Source: Paulinella micropora
Lineage: Eukaryota; Cercozoa; Imbricatea; Euglyphida
DNA length: 43,307 nt
Assembly: GCA_009731375.1 (NCBI GenBank)
Contig: BJOX01000154.1
Span: 541,400-584,706, forward strand
Direction: 5' to 3'
A program made the position numbers and the translations under genes. Positions 30,355 to 40,940 of this stretch are shown piece by piece (positions within the stretch are counted from its first letter, which is position 1; each line of letters begins with the position of its first letter). The notes under the pieces were generated by a model, which saw only the letters and a list, made by a program, of their open reading frames with translations, was not told the DNA's origin and searched no databases.

Positions 30355-31484
30355 GTACCGGGTACTTCCCGCATAAATATTCATGCTATGATCATTTATA
30401 ATTATATTCTCAGAAGCGGATTGTATTAATTCTCGTATATTGTATTTCTCGCATACTGTACATCGAGGGGAGTGATATAGGTGATTTGAGCGGGTGGACC
30501 CATGTTACCAGAGCTGTTGCAAGTGCTGCCGACCCTCAACCTCGAGAAGTTTGAGGCGCGGTAGCAAATGCGGGTCAGAGACCCGGGAAAGCATGGAGAA
30601 AGGAAACGGCGAAGGGAGCATGACATGCCTGGACTTTCACCTTTCTCTTCCCTCCCCCCCCCCCCCCCGTTAAGTTGTAATAACCATTCAGTTGCATAAT
30701 TTCACAAAGTTGAGGGGGAGGATGAGAAGCGCCGCGGCGAAGGTTGATTCGGGCCCCGGAAACTTACTGAGTATGTGCGTGTTCCCGTGCTGGCGTAAGC
30801 TTGGGAACACGAACTACCTTATAGATTGTATTGCTTAAATGCTATAAACTTTTTTGTAATCACACTATATATATAAAAATCGATAAGAGGCCAACTTGGG
30901 GGTGGAGTGGTAGACGAAGGGCGATTGATCAGACTATATGTCTTGATAGGCCCCGGGCATCTACCCGACCCCCAGACCCGCTGATAATTACAGATATTGT
31001 ATTTGTGATATATATTACATTACTTTTGTTACTTTTATATACCCCCTTACGGGAAGCGCTTCCAAATTTTAGTTTTCATATTATGATCATATGTGAATGT
31101 ATATTATATATACACATATATATTTTTCATATATTTATCACATATTTATGTTATTACTTCTTTTGAAGTTATTATCATATCTCTGTATTCTTATATGATC
31201 CATATGTATGTAATTTTCACATATTTCTCTTACTCATTTGCGAGATAGGGAGAGTAGGGAGTTAATCCTCTTCTCGTTGGGTAGGCCCGAATATACCACA
31301 GGTCCGGTGCCAAGTACGTACACTAGTCGATACGTACTCGCTGTGGATAGGAGGGTAGCCAACCCCAACATTACTTCTCGGAGAGAGTGAGGGTAAGAGA
31401 ATATGTTTTGAGTTTGTGTTTTCTAATGTTTCACAAAATAGTAATAGGAGACTTAACATTAATTTACTTTGTTCCAGGGGGAGT
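30355..31484 (+). other. Copia 3' untranslated region ending in a polypurine tract
   Basis: About 1.1 kb with no coding signal, including a C run at 30652-30668 and AT-rich repeats of 'atatttatcaca'. It ends in the purine-rich 'aggggga' (31476-31482) just before the LTR, the expected plus-strand priming site. Confidence 0.7.
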
Positions 31485-31677
31485 GTTGGAACTAATAATT
31501 AATTAATAGTTATGGACCGGCCGTATCGGAGTAACGGTGTCGTTAGAGCCATTACTTATGATCCGGCCAGTCAAGTTACGTGGCGCGTCTGTTGGCACCC
31601 TTTCTCATTAAAGTTGTTGTAGTATGTTGAGAGTGTAGTTGCTATCATAGATTGCTTTATTAATAACAGTAGTCTAA
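31485..31677 (+). repeat. 3' LTR, 193 bp
   Basis: Same length as the 5' LTR; four substitutions (t/c, c/t, g/a, a/t). It is followed directly by cacctgtc. Confidence 0.9.
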
Positions 31678-31685
31678 CACCTGTC
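31678..31685 (+). repeat. Right target-site duplication (cacctgtc)
   Basis: Matches 22156-22163. Confidence 0.7.
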
Positions 31686-32545
31686 ACCAACTTTTTACCG
31701 GCTATCCGAGGGGTGATGGCCTACAGTACCCCCTCCCGATTTTATGACGGAAATAACATTTTTGTCATACAACTTCTGATTTCTTTCTGCAAAATGTATG
31801 CGCTATGGAGTCATGCCACACAGCGCATCGACCCACGGATAGACGCTGAAATACGATATATATATATCTCCATACGGCACGTTAAAGCTGAGTCTCTAGC
31901 CATTCTTGTAAGGCAGTGTGAACTCCTTCTTTTCAACTTTTTTTTTTTCTCATTGGCAGTATGTCAAGAACAAATGTATTTCTATTAAAAATACAAGCCA
32001 CGGAGTGCTGTATTTCCCCCTTGATTTACTGATTAATTTTCATTATTAATAATATTTTTCATACTGCGATCGTAAATACATTATCTTTTAATGACATACC
32101 CTTGTCTAAAGCGGATATCTTATAATATAGTACTAGGGGGCCAGTCCTAATAGCTATATCCGAAGTCGGGGTGTAAGTACCCAACCCTGCGATATACCGA
32201 CACAAGTAGAGATTGACCGTGCACAGGTACGACAGTATGTAATACATCGTAAAAAAGTAATTTAATGTTTCAGAGAACATTTCATTTTGAGAACATCATC
32301 CTAGGACTTGCAAAGGGTCATACCCACGAACACCATCCCTCATTACACTAGCGATCCCCGTCTACGGTGTAGTATCAGTGTCGATTGAACTTTCGCACTC
32401 GTATGTTGCGATCGAATGCCAAGTTATATCACTGAGTCGTTTTAATATACATAACAATAACTGACGATGCATAATCAAATCATGATAAGCTGTAGGCAAT
32501 CAATCAGTTTATTAGTGACGCTTAGAAAAAATAATAGTTTCTTTG
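31686..32545. other. Non-coding AT-rich stretch
   Basis: Continuation of the locus the copia element jumped into. Only short random frames, a 'tatatatatc' run near 31857 and a T run near 31941. No gene or repeat is recognised. Confidence 0.6.
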
Positions 32546-33004
32546 TTACTGCCTTCGTATTCTCGCGCGGATTTCTTTGCTTGGTGGAGGGCCACCAACA
32601 AAAGTCAGATCGAACTTTGACTGTTCAAGAATGTCCCGGATCTTGTTAGGGATTCCGCCCAACGATAAATCAAAAGGGATGTCAAGCACTCCCCTTGGCA
32701 GTGTCTGAATGGTCCACGCTGTAGTCCTTGTCTCTGGGAGTAATTTTATCATCCCATGTCTCGAGACTTTTGCGTCTTTGTATACTGGTAGGTAATGTCT
32801 TGCCTTTGGATCCTCGACCGGGTCCATAGTTCTCCAGAACTGGAGTATCGTTTGCATTATTTTTGCAGCTGATGATATTTTGAGTGCCCGTGTGACACGC
32901 GTTTTTCGTGGAACTGCCACGACTCGCATCAAGTATAGGTCTGAGAGAGTGTCATCAGCAACATGTTGTTGCGCTGGTCTCATCAGATAAAAAGCGCCTT
33001 GCAC
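32546..33004 (-). CDS. Post-integrase region of the gypsy remnant, 152 aa
   Basis: Follows the GPY/F domain on the same strand after a frameshift near 33020. LYLMRVVAVPRKTRVTRALK and ILQFWRTMDPVEDPKARHYL are ordinary globular-looking sequence with no domain I recognise; no chromodomain motif is visible. Its stop at 32546 is the last coding trace of the remnant. Confidence 0.5.
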   Translation of the reverse strand: MQGAFYLMRPAQQHVADDTLSDLYLMRVVAVPRKTRVTRALKISSAAKIMQTILQFWRTMDPVEDPKARHYLPVYKDAKVSRHGMIKLLPETRTTAWTIQTLPRGVLDIPFDLSLGGIPNKIRDILEQSKFDLTFVGGPPPSKEIRARIRRQ

Positions 33005-33195
33005 CCATGCGATGGTTGCTATCGCATCTCCTTGCTGTCCACTTCTCTCTCCTCCTGCTCAGCTATCGGTGCCCGATAAGCATCTTCTTGGTCTATGCCA
33101 GCCTCCTTGTGGATGGGCGGCACCTCTTTGAAATCATCCTTCATCCTTTTTAACGCCTCCTCAACGGATTCATCTTCCAGTAAGAAGGGATCATA

Positions 33196-33492
33196 CTAAA
33201 TCAGCCTTCGTACATTCACAATTTGCACCTTCCCTCTACCCCTGATCTTGTAGTTCAGAGGTCCCGTGATTTGATAAGGTCCTTTCCAGTGAGTGAACAG
33301 CTTAGAGCTGACTCCCTTCGGGACCTGAGGATGATACAATAGTGCGATATCCCCGACCTGGAACTTGATCTGATCCAAGTGCGCTTGTGACAGTCGCACC
33401 CCTTCAGCATTAGTCTTTCGGCGCTCCGACTCTCTATGCGCCCTGACTATTTGCTCCGCCTCCATCTTTACTCTAAGTCTCATCCCAAACAA
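33196..33492 (-). CDS. Gypsy integrase C-terminal GPY/F domain
   Basis: Continuous open segment with FQVGDIALLYHPQVPKGVSS then KLFTHWKGPYQITGPLNYKI, the standard GPY/F domain of Ty3/gypsy integrases. It ends at a TAG (33196-33198) after VNVRRLI. Downstream the same frame reopens with an acidic segment (DPFLLEDESVEEALKRMKDD). Confidence 0.85.
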   Translation of the reverse strand: MFGMRLRVKMEAEQIVRAHRESERRKTNAEGVRLSQAHLDQIKFQVGDIALLYHPQVPKGVSSKLFTHWKGPYQITGPLNYKIRGRGKVQIVNVRRLI

Positions 33493-34644
33493 CTCATCCG
33501 CATCCGCCCAAGTGTCTTTTGGGTGAAGGAGCGAAGTCGGGATATCAGGCTCACGTCCATATACCAGCTGATAATATTATGGTGAGATTGAGCTCTTCGA
33601 GCCTCCTAACGCCGTAGAGGGTAGACAGTTCATTGCAAATGCAAATGATGGTGCTGCCTCGACCCATGCTCTTTGATTCTCCTTCTTCGTCCAATGTATC
33701 TTTAGCGAGGCTTTGAGGGGTCTGTGTACCCGCTCGATTTTCCCATTTGCTCGCGGGTTATAGGCAGTAACATATTGCCATTTCATCCCGTAATACTTTG
33801 ATAGTTTGTCGGTGACCTCGTTATTCAAGTCCGAGCCTCGATCAGAACATATCTTTCTTAGTACTCCGATCTGTGAGATGATCCTGTCGATCAGCGCTTC
33901 GTCGTCTTGCCGGTAACGTCTTTGACAGGGATGATCCACACATAATTGGTGGCTCTGTCAATAGCCGTAAGGAGGTATTTGTAACCATCCTTCGATTCTG
34001 CAGCTGGGAAAGGTCCCACATGATCAATGTGTATGAACTCAAACATCCCCGCATGAAGAGGGAATTTGCCTATCAGGCCAAAATTTGCCGTCAGCGGTGT
34101 TTTGTTTATCTTGCATGGGATGCATCCACCGCCTGATCTATCTCCTCCTTCATCTTTTTCCACCAGAATCGCCTCGCTACAAACATATGAGTTCGTTGTC
34201 GACCCGGATGTGCCAAAAGTGGGCAGTTGTGGGCAGCGACAAATATAAATCGTCTCAGACTCTCCGGTACCCAAAGAGTCCATTTGTCCGGCTGTGACGC
34301 ATAGCGACCGTGAAGGCCCTTATACCACAAGAGACCATCTCTCCATCCCATCTCCTTTGTCTGATCTTTGATCACTTTCGTCATCTTTAGCTCATCCGGG
34401 TTCTGATATAACTGTATGAGTTCCTTAAACTCCGGATCTTGAGCCTGTTGTTGCCTCCATGCGGTCGGCGAGGCTTTTTGGATAGTACCATCTTCTAGCC
34501 GTACCCCTATCCTCTCCGGGTCCTCATCTAGATCACCTCTCCGCTGATATACATACATACATATATATATAGACTCCCGGGTATATACGTGATATAGGCA
34601 CCTGCCGGTATATGTTCGACACTGGACATCTGGTGGAGTAGTAT

Positions 34645-35361
34645 TTGGGATTTCTCCTAGCTTGCGTGGCTTCGGTCCTGGTGATACTTATAGTACACCT
34701 AGGATTAAAGGCGATCGCTGGTGAGGGACAACGGCTTCCCTCGCCTGCGCGGAACATTCCGGTAGGAACGACCCCGGCGACCAGCCCGGTGGCGGACCAA
34801 CATCGGGAAGCGGTGCAACGAGGCGAATCCGACCCACCTGGAGAAGGAAACTTCAGGTGCGGATACACACACAACTCACCAGAGGGGACACCCTACATAA
34901 CAATGACAACTCCGAACAGTGGTGCAAACGACCACAGCAACAAAAGTGCACAAGGAAACGAAACCTTGGAACTCGAACCTCACGGTCCTAACACACCGCT
35001 CACACCCGCCCGACACTCATTGACAGGTGGCACAACTCCGGCTAGTGTTGTGACCACACCGGCATCTCCACGGAGAGATACTGAGGTCGAGTCGGAGATG
35101 TTGACGACCCCTGTGAAGTCATCGGCTGACAAGGGGGAGGAACCGACTAAGGATACACCTTCCTCTCCAGCGACGGATATGGATGTCGATCCCGAAGGGC
35201 TGCAGACCCCTAAGCACTCGGGATTCGCATGGGATGAGGACGAAGAGGAGAATCTATACCTGCCTTCTAGCTCGACTAGGGAAGAGCGCAGGGAGGAACT
35301 CCGCAGACGATACTGGAAAAAGTTCGGAAGTCGCGACATAACCGTGCCCCGACAAATATAG
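34645..35361 (+). CDS. Unknown protein with N-terminal membrane segment, 238 aa frame
   Basis: Starts MGFLLACVASVLVILIVHLG, a single hydrophobic segment of about 20 residues (signal anchor or signal peptide). A Thr/Pro/Ser/Glu-rich low-complexity region with repeated TTP and TPA motifs follows, then an acidic patch (FAWDEDEEENLYLPSSS) and a basic end (REERREELRRRYWKKFGS). It lies head to head with the gypsy remnant, 87 bp away. Coding appears to go on past the stop in another frame, so this is probably the N-terminal part of a longer, broken gene. Confidence 0.45.
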   Translation: MGFLLACVASVLVILIVHLGLKAIAGEGQRLPSPARNIPVGTTPATSPVADQHREAVQRGESDPPGEGNFRCGYTHNSPEGTPYITMTTPNSGANDHSNKSAQGNETLELEPHGPNTPLTPARHSLTGGTTPASVVTTPASPRRDTEVESEMLTTPVKSSADKGEEPTKDTPSSPATDMDVDPEGLQTPKHSGFAWDEDEEENLYLPSSSTREERREELRRRYWKKFGSRDITVPRQI

Positions 35362-37289
35362 TGAAGGACTAAACCCGCCCGAACAGAAACGGCCTAACGA
35401 CCCGCCGCAGGTCAGGGACCTGGCGTATCAGCACCACCGCGGCTGTCCACCGCCTGAACCGACCGCGCACTGGGGCCAGGACGAAGTCTTCACTGCATAC
35501 TTCCATGCTTCCGACAATATATTCGGAGAGCATGGGCCGATCGACCGACCGATCTATGCCTTCTCGGAACGTGGCCCATTACTACTGCGGTCACTTAGAA
35601 GTGTGGCACTTGGCGTGCTCAGCCCCTACCGAATCGACATGGACACGATGTTGAGAGGTATGGACCTACACTTGCTACAGCTCCCATCACGGGAAAGGGA
35701 GGAATACGAGAAACCGGTGCGATACGCATACGACCCGGCGTCGCGTAGAATACACCGAATCTACCCGGGTCCCGCCGTATCCTGATATCACGGACGCGGA
35801 GCGCAGACTGAGGCCGCAATGCCCGGCGCTCGCGCACACAACAAACTTGAGAACGAACCCGTTCAAACCATCTCAGGAACCGTATCAAATGCGGCTGGTG
35901 GGTAATCAGGTTAATTGGGTCCCAGACCCGCACTTGTTTGAGGAAAACCCTCGCAAGATTAACCTACCACAACCTCCACCACCTGCGGTAGATGAACGGG
36001 GCTTTCCGACGTCAAATCCGTCCGCGGGGTACAGTCCCACGGAGAAGGATAATGTCGTACGAGTGCAGTGTGAGGGTAAGAAACAACGCGGAGGGGTATA
36101 CCCGAGATGCTCTCGGACATGGCATCTCACAGAAAGAGCGTCATGTCGCCGGAGCGATATGGGCCCTACCGATGCCCGGATCACGCATACAGCGCACAAT
36201 TGCAGACCAGCGTGACACCATCGCCGGTCTACAACCCGGAGTTGAGTACGTGGCCACCACGCCAGAACCCGCTACCGGGCATTGCCCCGTACATGCGACT
36301 CTGTGGCTGCTGACTTCGCTGAGAAACTTACGAAACACCTGTTCGAGCAAGCCAAGTCGCTGCCGGGATGGGTGGGATTGACTGACCATCAGCGAGCGCA
36401 CACCCTTCGATACTACGGTGTCTGGAAAGTGCCTAGACAGCTGCTTGAGCCATATGAGCTCCGACTGTTGCAGTGGTCGCAGGAGCATATAAATGCTTAC
36501 TACAGACTCCTCGACATGTTAGATATCCCACTGCCTGCGGAGGTCAAGGCGTACAGAGCCTACTACCTTCGGGAGAGACGCGATAACCCCTGGGACCTGG
36601 GGGTTGAGGGGAATGTACTCGCGCATTATAGGAAGGTTTTAGGCATACCCACGCCTCATTTACCTCCTGTATAGGCCGCGGGGCATACGACACCGAATAC
36701 CAGGGTCCTGCGCGTTTCCGAGTTGCGGCTCGGTCGCGACAGCAGTATTACATACGGTTCCAGAGGGAACACCGACTCTCGTGGCTGCTTGCAATGCACC
36801 TGCAGCTGAAGAGGAGCGGCGACCCAGAGACATCCCGCATCGCCAATCGGTTGGTCGACCCTGACGAGAACGTACCCAACACGTACCGGGCCCGAATACA
36901 AGGCTTCGATGAATGGGGTAGACGGCTCAGGGCACAAGACAAACTGGGTTAGGACAGAGTTATTCAGAACGATGAGTTCCGATGGCACAGACTATATCTA
37001 CGGTAATACCACTATCGACATGAGTGGCAGTACTGGAGACAACAGTACGAATACCAGCTGGGGGGAATCATCAGAGACCTCTACCCAGGCATGGGATATA
37101 CCGCGCCATAGTATTCGGTAGTCGGGGAAGACTTGTCCTGGTCGGAGGCGTGGGCATGGAAGGCACGCCTGGACCAATGAAATCGACATACCAGCGGAGG
37201 ATCAACCCGCCTGGAGGTGGCAACCACCATCGCCGTCTAGCGAAGAGGAGTTCATAGACTACCTCGAGCACGAATGCTCCGACAACTAA
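34645..37289 (+). pseudogene. Broken long coding region of unknown family
   Basis: After the 238-residue frame, protein-like sequence continues in changing frames: 35363-35785 (GQDEVFTAYFHASDNIFGEH, LRGMDLHLLQLPSREREEYE), about 35785-36060 (RTNPFKPSQEPYQMRLVGNQ), about 36060-36300 (SPERYGPYRCPDHAY), 36300-36674 (DFAEKLTKHLFEQAKSLPGW, PYELRLLQWSQEHINAYYRL), 36675-36951 (RSRQQYYIRFQREHRLSWLL), then WQYWRQQYEYQLGGIIRDLY and finally EEEFIDYLEHECSDN before TAA at 37287-37289. The same Tyr/Trp/Arg-rich style runs throughout, so I infer one gene of about 870 codons with several indels and stops. It could be a retroelement Gag or Env-like protein, or a host or viral gene; no motif decides. Confidence 0.45.
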
Positions 37290-37507
37290 CTAAGCATAGA
37301 TGCGTTTTGAGACCCAGATCAGTGGGTTGTACATATCACTAGACACTTCTACCTTCGCCGCAGCGAAGTAGATACTTGCCGGGTGGCAATAAGAAAATGT
37401 CTGCAGACAACCAAACCAAAGAAACTACGCCTAATACGCCAACGGCACCCTTGACACTTGCATAGCGCCCGTTCATTCCAACAATGGACGAGGTTGCCAG
37501 GAGGTTC
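37290..37507. other. 3' flank with small hairpin
   Basis: Non-coding. 'tctaccttcgc' and 'gcgaagtaga' (37352-37376) form a short perfect hairpin. Confidence 0.5.
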
Positions 37508-37750
37508 TTCTCAACTCAGTTGAGAACTTCTCGGTAATCTCAGGATCACAGATCCTTAGGATGGACCAGAGCTGCTGCATATGCTTGTGACGTCCTTCCG
37601 CCGTGCCTTCCCGGGTCTGTGACCCTCAGATGCTGGTGCCCGAAACTTCACGAGGTTAAGGGTCGCAAGCACGTGCAGCGTCTCTGGTCCACCCTAAGGA
37701 TCTGTGATCCTGAGATTACCGAGAAATTCTCAACTGAGTTGAGGAGAATT
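37508..37750. repeat. Foldback inverted repeat, arms about 84 bp
   Basis: Left arm 37508-37592 and right arm 37671-37750 are about 89% identical in reverse complement (shared core gtaatctcaggatcacagat), with a 78-nt spacer. An RNA from here would make a long hairpin. No ORF or terminal duplication was identified, so it may be a foldback or MITE-type element or part of a larger repeat. Confidence 0.75.
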
Positions 37751-38091
37751 TCTGAATAACAAGGCGACGGGATGGTACGACAGCAACATGGTCATACCGT
37801 TGTACGTCTATGGCAGATCCGCTGCATAGAAGAGGGGGAGGAGATAGTTCAAAATTCAAATTCAAATTTGAACTCGAAAATCTCCAAACTCAAATTTGCA
37901 TTTTGTATGCACATGACGTACAACGGGAATGAAGGGCAGAGCGCTAGCCCAACGGTACTCGGGTCTACTTAGCTCTATTCTTCGAGGAAAGATGATTAGA
38001 GCTATATAGAGTCGGAACGATAAGGCCGGGCCTCAGCCTGCCGCTCCGACTCAACCTCATATGTAGAGTGCCATATCAATAAAGTTTACGA
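37751..38091. other. Non-coding stretch with hairpins and AATAAA
   Basis: Holds an AATTT-rich run (37848-37905), a hairpin tagctcta/tagagcta (37970-38004), a second hairpin gagtcgga/tccgactc (38009-38052) and a polyadenylation-type AATAAA at 38078-38083. It could be the 3' end of a transcript or an LTR remnant. Confidence 0.45.
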
Positions 38092-38397
38092 AATCGGGGG
38101 AACGATAGGCTTTTAGGCTTTTATAGTTATGACTACAATTTTTTTTTTGAAAGTACGTCTATTAAAGTGGTCCCCAACGCAAAAATCATGACAATATGTC
38201 ACACATTGCCTGCACACTGTGCTCTCAAAGACATCACTGTCAAATTAAAAACGATTTTTTAAAAAAAATCACTATGAGAAAACGTAATAAAAATCATGGA
38301 AAAATACGTTGGGGACCAGTTCGAATTACGCTCTATCACATACTAAAAGCTCAGCCTCTGAAACCTTCTGGTTTAGAAGCCTATCGTTCCCCCGATT
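38092..38397. mobile_element. MITE-like element, 306 bp, 21-bp perfect terminal inverted repeats
   Basis: aatcgggggaacgataggct(t) at 38092-38112 is matched exactly, inverted, at 38377-38397. A second inner inverted repeat, tggtccccaacg (38168-38179) with its complement (38307-38318), lies at almost equal distance from both ends, so the whole element is an old palindrome. A 3-bp flanking repeat, cga, is present on both sides. There is no transposase ORF, as expected for a MITE. Family unknown. Confidence 0.7.
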
Positions 38398-40940
38398 CGA
38401 CACAACTTTTGCTTGTTGTTCACACCGGCCCTGATATTTTACAGCTGATTTTTACCGATTTTTACGGTTCGTTCTTGGCTATTTTCGTGAATTTCTTTCC
38501 TGTAAAATGGTGTGCGTGCACTCGTTTTCGCTGTTGATATTTGTAGTCCCTTCTATGTTTTGTGATACTTGCGTTCCACAGTTCGATAGGATAGGTGTTC
38601 ACAAACACACGTACAATTTTTTTCAATAAAATTGCTTTTCTGTTCAAAAATTTTCCTTGCAAAACTTGGGTCTTGTGAGATCAGAAAAAATTGAAAATTT
38701 GGTTTTTTGATCAGAGTTCACTTTGTATAGGACTAGAAAGTTTCTAAATCTGTTTGTACACTTAATACACATGATTGCCCAAACCCGGTACACTTCAATT
38801 TGTGTGTAGAATGAAAAAGTGAAGTCTCGTTTTGGAGGGTATGTCGGAAGAAAAAAATCACCTTGAAAAGATATGAGAGGAGTTCGCTCTTCGAATTTTT
38901 TTTATTGGAAACGACGATCCTAGTGACACATATGATATTCCAAGCATGAAAATAAAGTTCCGCAGTATGTTAGCTGCATACAAGGTCAGAGTGTCCCCGA
39001 AACTCATGCAGTCAAAAAGTTGTTGTTGTGTATTTATAAACACCGTGAGACAAAATAAATGGCTATAAAGTACAGGGAAGCTAGTCTAGTGACAGTAGAC
39101 TCTGAGCTGAATGGAAAGTTTTCTTTGAATTATTAATAAGAAATACTACTCCAGGTAGTAGACTCATTTTCATTTTAAATTTTGACGACTCTCCTGGCGA
39201 CAGGTTTTTGCTTCAACTTTTCTAAGTTAAAATATAATTTATTGGAAAAAAATTTGATACATTCAAGTTTGTTTCTTGTAATGTATTGAAACTCATTCAT
39301 CACTCTTTCAAGTATGAGCATATCTCTTGTGCGCAGAAACTGAGCATGTGTCGGAGGTGTCGAGACACTATTTTTTGAAAAAAAATCTGATCAGCATAAC
39401 CGTGACAAAACCCGTACATTTTCAACTCCTATGACATCGTGAAACTTCCCGACAAAAAGTGGTGGGGCCGGCTTGAACATGAACTTTTGAAGAGAGAACT
39501 TTGAAGTCAGTTTTCGTTATCTTCCAGTTTAGTTATAATAAATCCTTTTCGGGGATATTAATACAAGTTCAATACTAGGCTCAAAAAATATATCATATGA
39601 TTGTAACAAAAAGATTCATCACAGTTAAAACTTTATTTTATTTTTGATAGGGGCCACCGTTCAAGTTATATACATATTCTGATCGAACAAGTCGTGACTA
39701 CGGCTGATGGGCTGCTAGTGTTTGCTCAATGGCCAGGTGTGACTCATCAGGAGCCCGACATCCATGAGGAAACGGATCCGGAGAGTAAGCTCTCAACCAA
39801 CGATATCATCAGTTTACCAATCTACCCCTATTTACTACGGTTCGCGTATAACTGAGACGGGGAGGGGGGATTGTAGGCGCAGCCTATATGATAGGTAAAT
39901 ATGCAACCTTTTCTTATACTTATTACTAGTGACACCTATACACTGCCACAGCCTATGATGTAAAGATGAGCTATGTCTCGTCAAGATATGGTTATATCCG
40001 TTTTTATTAATATACTTTTGAGCAGGTTGAAAACGATAATATTAAGGCGTGACAAGTAACCGGTACTCAGTAGTACTTTTTACGCTGGATAATATTATCG
40101 TTAGGGGCTGACATTGGGAAATGGCTGTTTGAGTGCCTTTTTGTTGCTTGGCTCTGACAGTCTCCTATATTTTCCTCCATACTGGTTTCCTCTCTTTTGT
40201 AAAGGAAGATTAGGTTATTTTCAGAGTGCTTGGAATTGCATAGATAAATACTCCGGCTTACATTAAATAATATCTTTTGATTATAACCGATAAAACCTGC
40301 CGCTAAATCCACTTTTGGGGATTGAAACCGGTTAAGGGTTAAACGGTCATGGATGATCCTTTTTCATTTTTATTTTTCCTTTCTTTTTTTTTACGCTTCA
40401 CCTCTTAGTTAACTCTTCCATTCTATCTCTTCTGCTTTCCACTCAGCTTTACGAGTGGCAAGTATTTTATTAAAACAGTGCTTACGTAAAATGAACGATT
40501 GAAAATCGTTCAGTGGAAAATTTAATAACCAGTATATTTTTTCTTCAGCTGAAAAATTAATTGATTTTAATCATCTAGATCTAGCAATAATGATAATATC
40601 AGTAAGTTTCCTAGGGATGAAATAATATACATGTATCGACGATGAACCCTATTTAAGTATGTAGAGTATTTGTTGCTTTGGTGCATTGTAAGAAAGTACT
40701 TGTGTTAGTTGTGTACTTGATCATGAATTAATCGACTAGTATCTAAAACATCTTAGGGAGTGAGGCTCGTCGAATAAGGCCATGCAGACATACAGAAATA
40801 TCTTTTGTCAGTTGTGCCAATATATAAGCATACATAATACTGTGTCGATGGATCTCCAGCAACATGGCTACTAGGAGCAAACGATACTTCTGCTAAAGAC
40901 TGCCGATGTTTGATAAGTGATGCGCTACTAAAATAGTATT
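38398..40940. other. AT-rich non-coding DNA with one doubtful coding island
   Basis: Most of this 2.5 kb has no long frames, arrays or recognised repeats. At 39667-39855 (plus) an ATG-less open frame reads EQVVTTADGLLVFAQWPGVT and ends TGA; its composition is protein-like and it could be an exon or an element scrap. Confidence 0.45.

Larger units (their letters stand above)
22156..31685 (+). mobile_element. Ty1/copia LTR retrotransposon with inverted internal block
   Basis: The element spans two 193-bp LTRs and direct repeats. From left to right it holds LTR, Gag (plus strand), protease/pre-integrase/integrase (minus strand, 28565 down to about 26164), reverse transcriptase and RNase H (plus strand), a long untranslated tail and the second LTR. 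Canonical copia order is Gag-PR-INT-RT-RH on one strand, so the order is kept but the PR-INT block is reversed. The coding regions have frameshifts and isolated stops, so this copy is probably not autonomous as assembled. The two LTRs differ at 4 of 193 positions. Confidence 0.88.
32546..34558 (-). pseudogene. Ty3/gypsy integrase and downstream region, truncated remnant
   Basis: Read right to left: a lead segment, then the H2C2 zinc domain (HNCPLLAHPGRQRTH ... GGGCIPCKINK after a frameshift near 34140). The core follows with Asp in FIHIDHVGPFP and YKYLLTAIDRATNYVWIIPV, second Asp in ICSDRGSDLNNEV after a frameshift near 33920, and Glu in NPRANGKIERVHRPLKASLK. One in-frame TAA (33577-33579) follows, then LVYGREPDIP and the GPY/F domain (FQVGDIALLYHP ... 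FTHWKGPYQITGPLNYKI). A further ~250 residues of unknown function extend to 32546. No RT, protease, Gag or LTR is seen, so this is a 3' fragment. Confidence 0.85.

Noticed and set aside
34533-36988. Minus-strand ORFs opposite the unknown plus-strand region
   Set aside because: Compositionally antisense shadows; I looked there for the missing gypsy RT (YxDD and related blocks) and did not find it.
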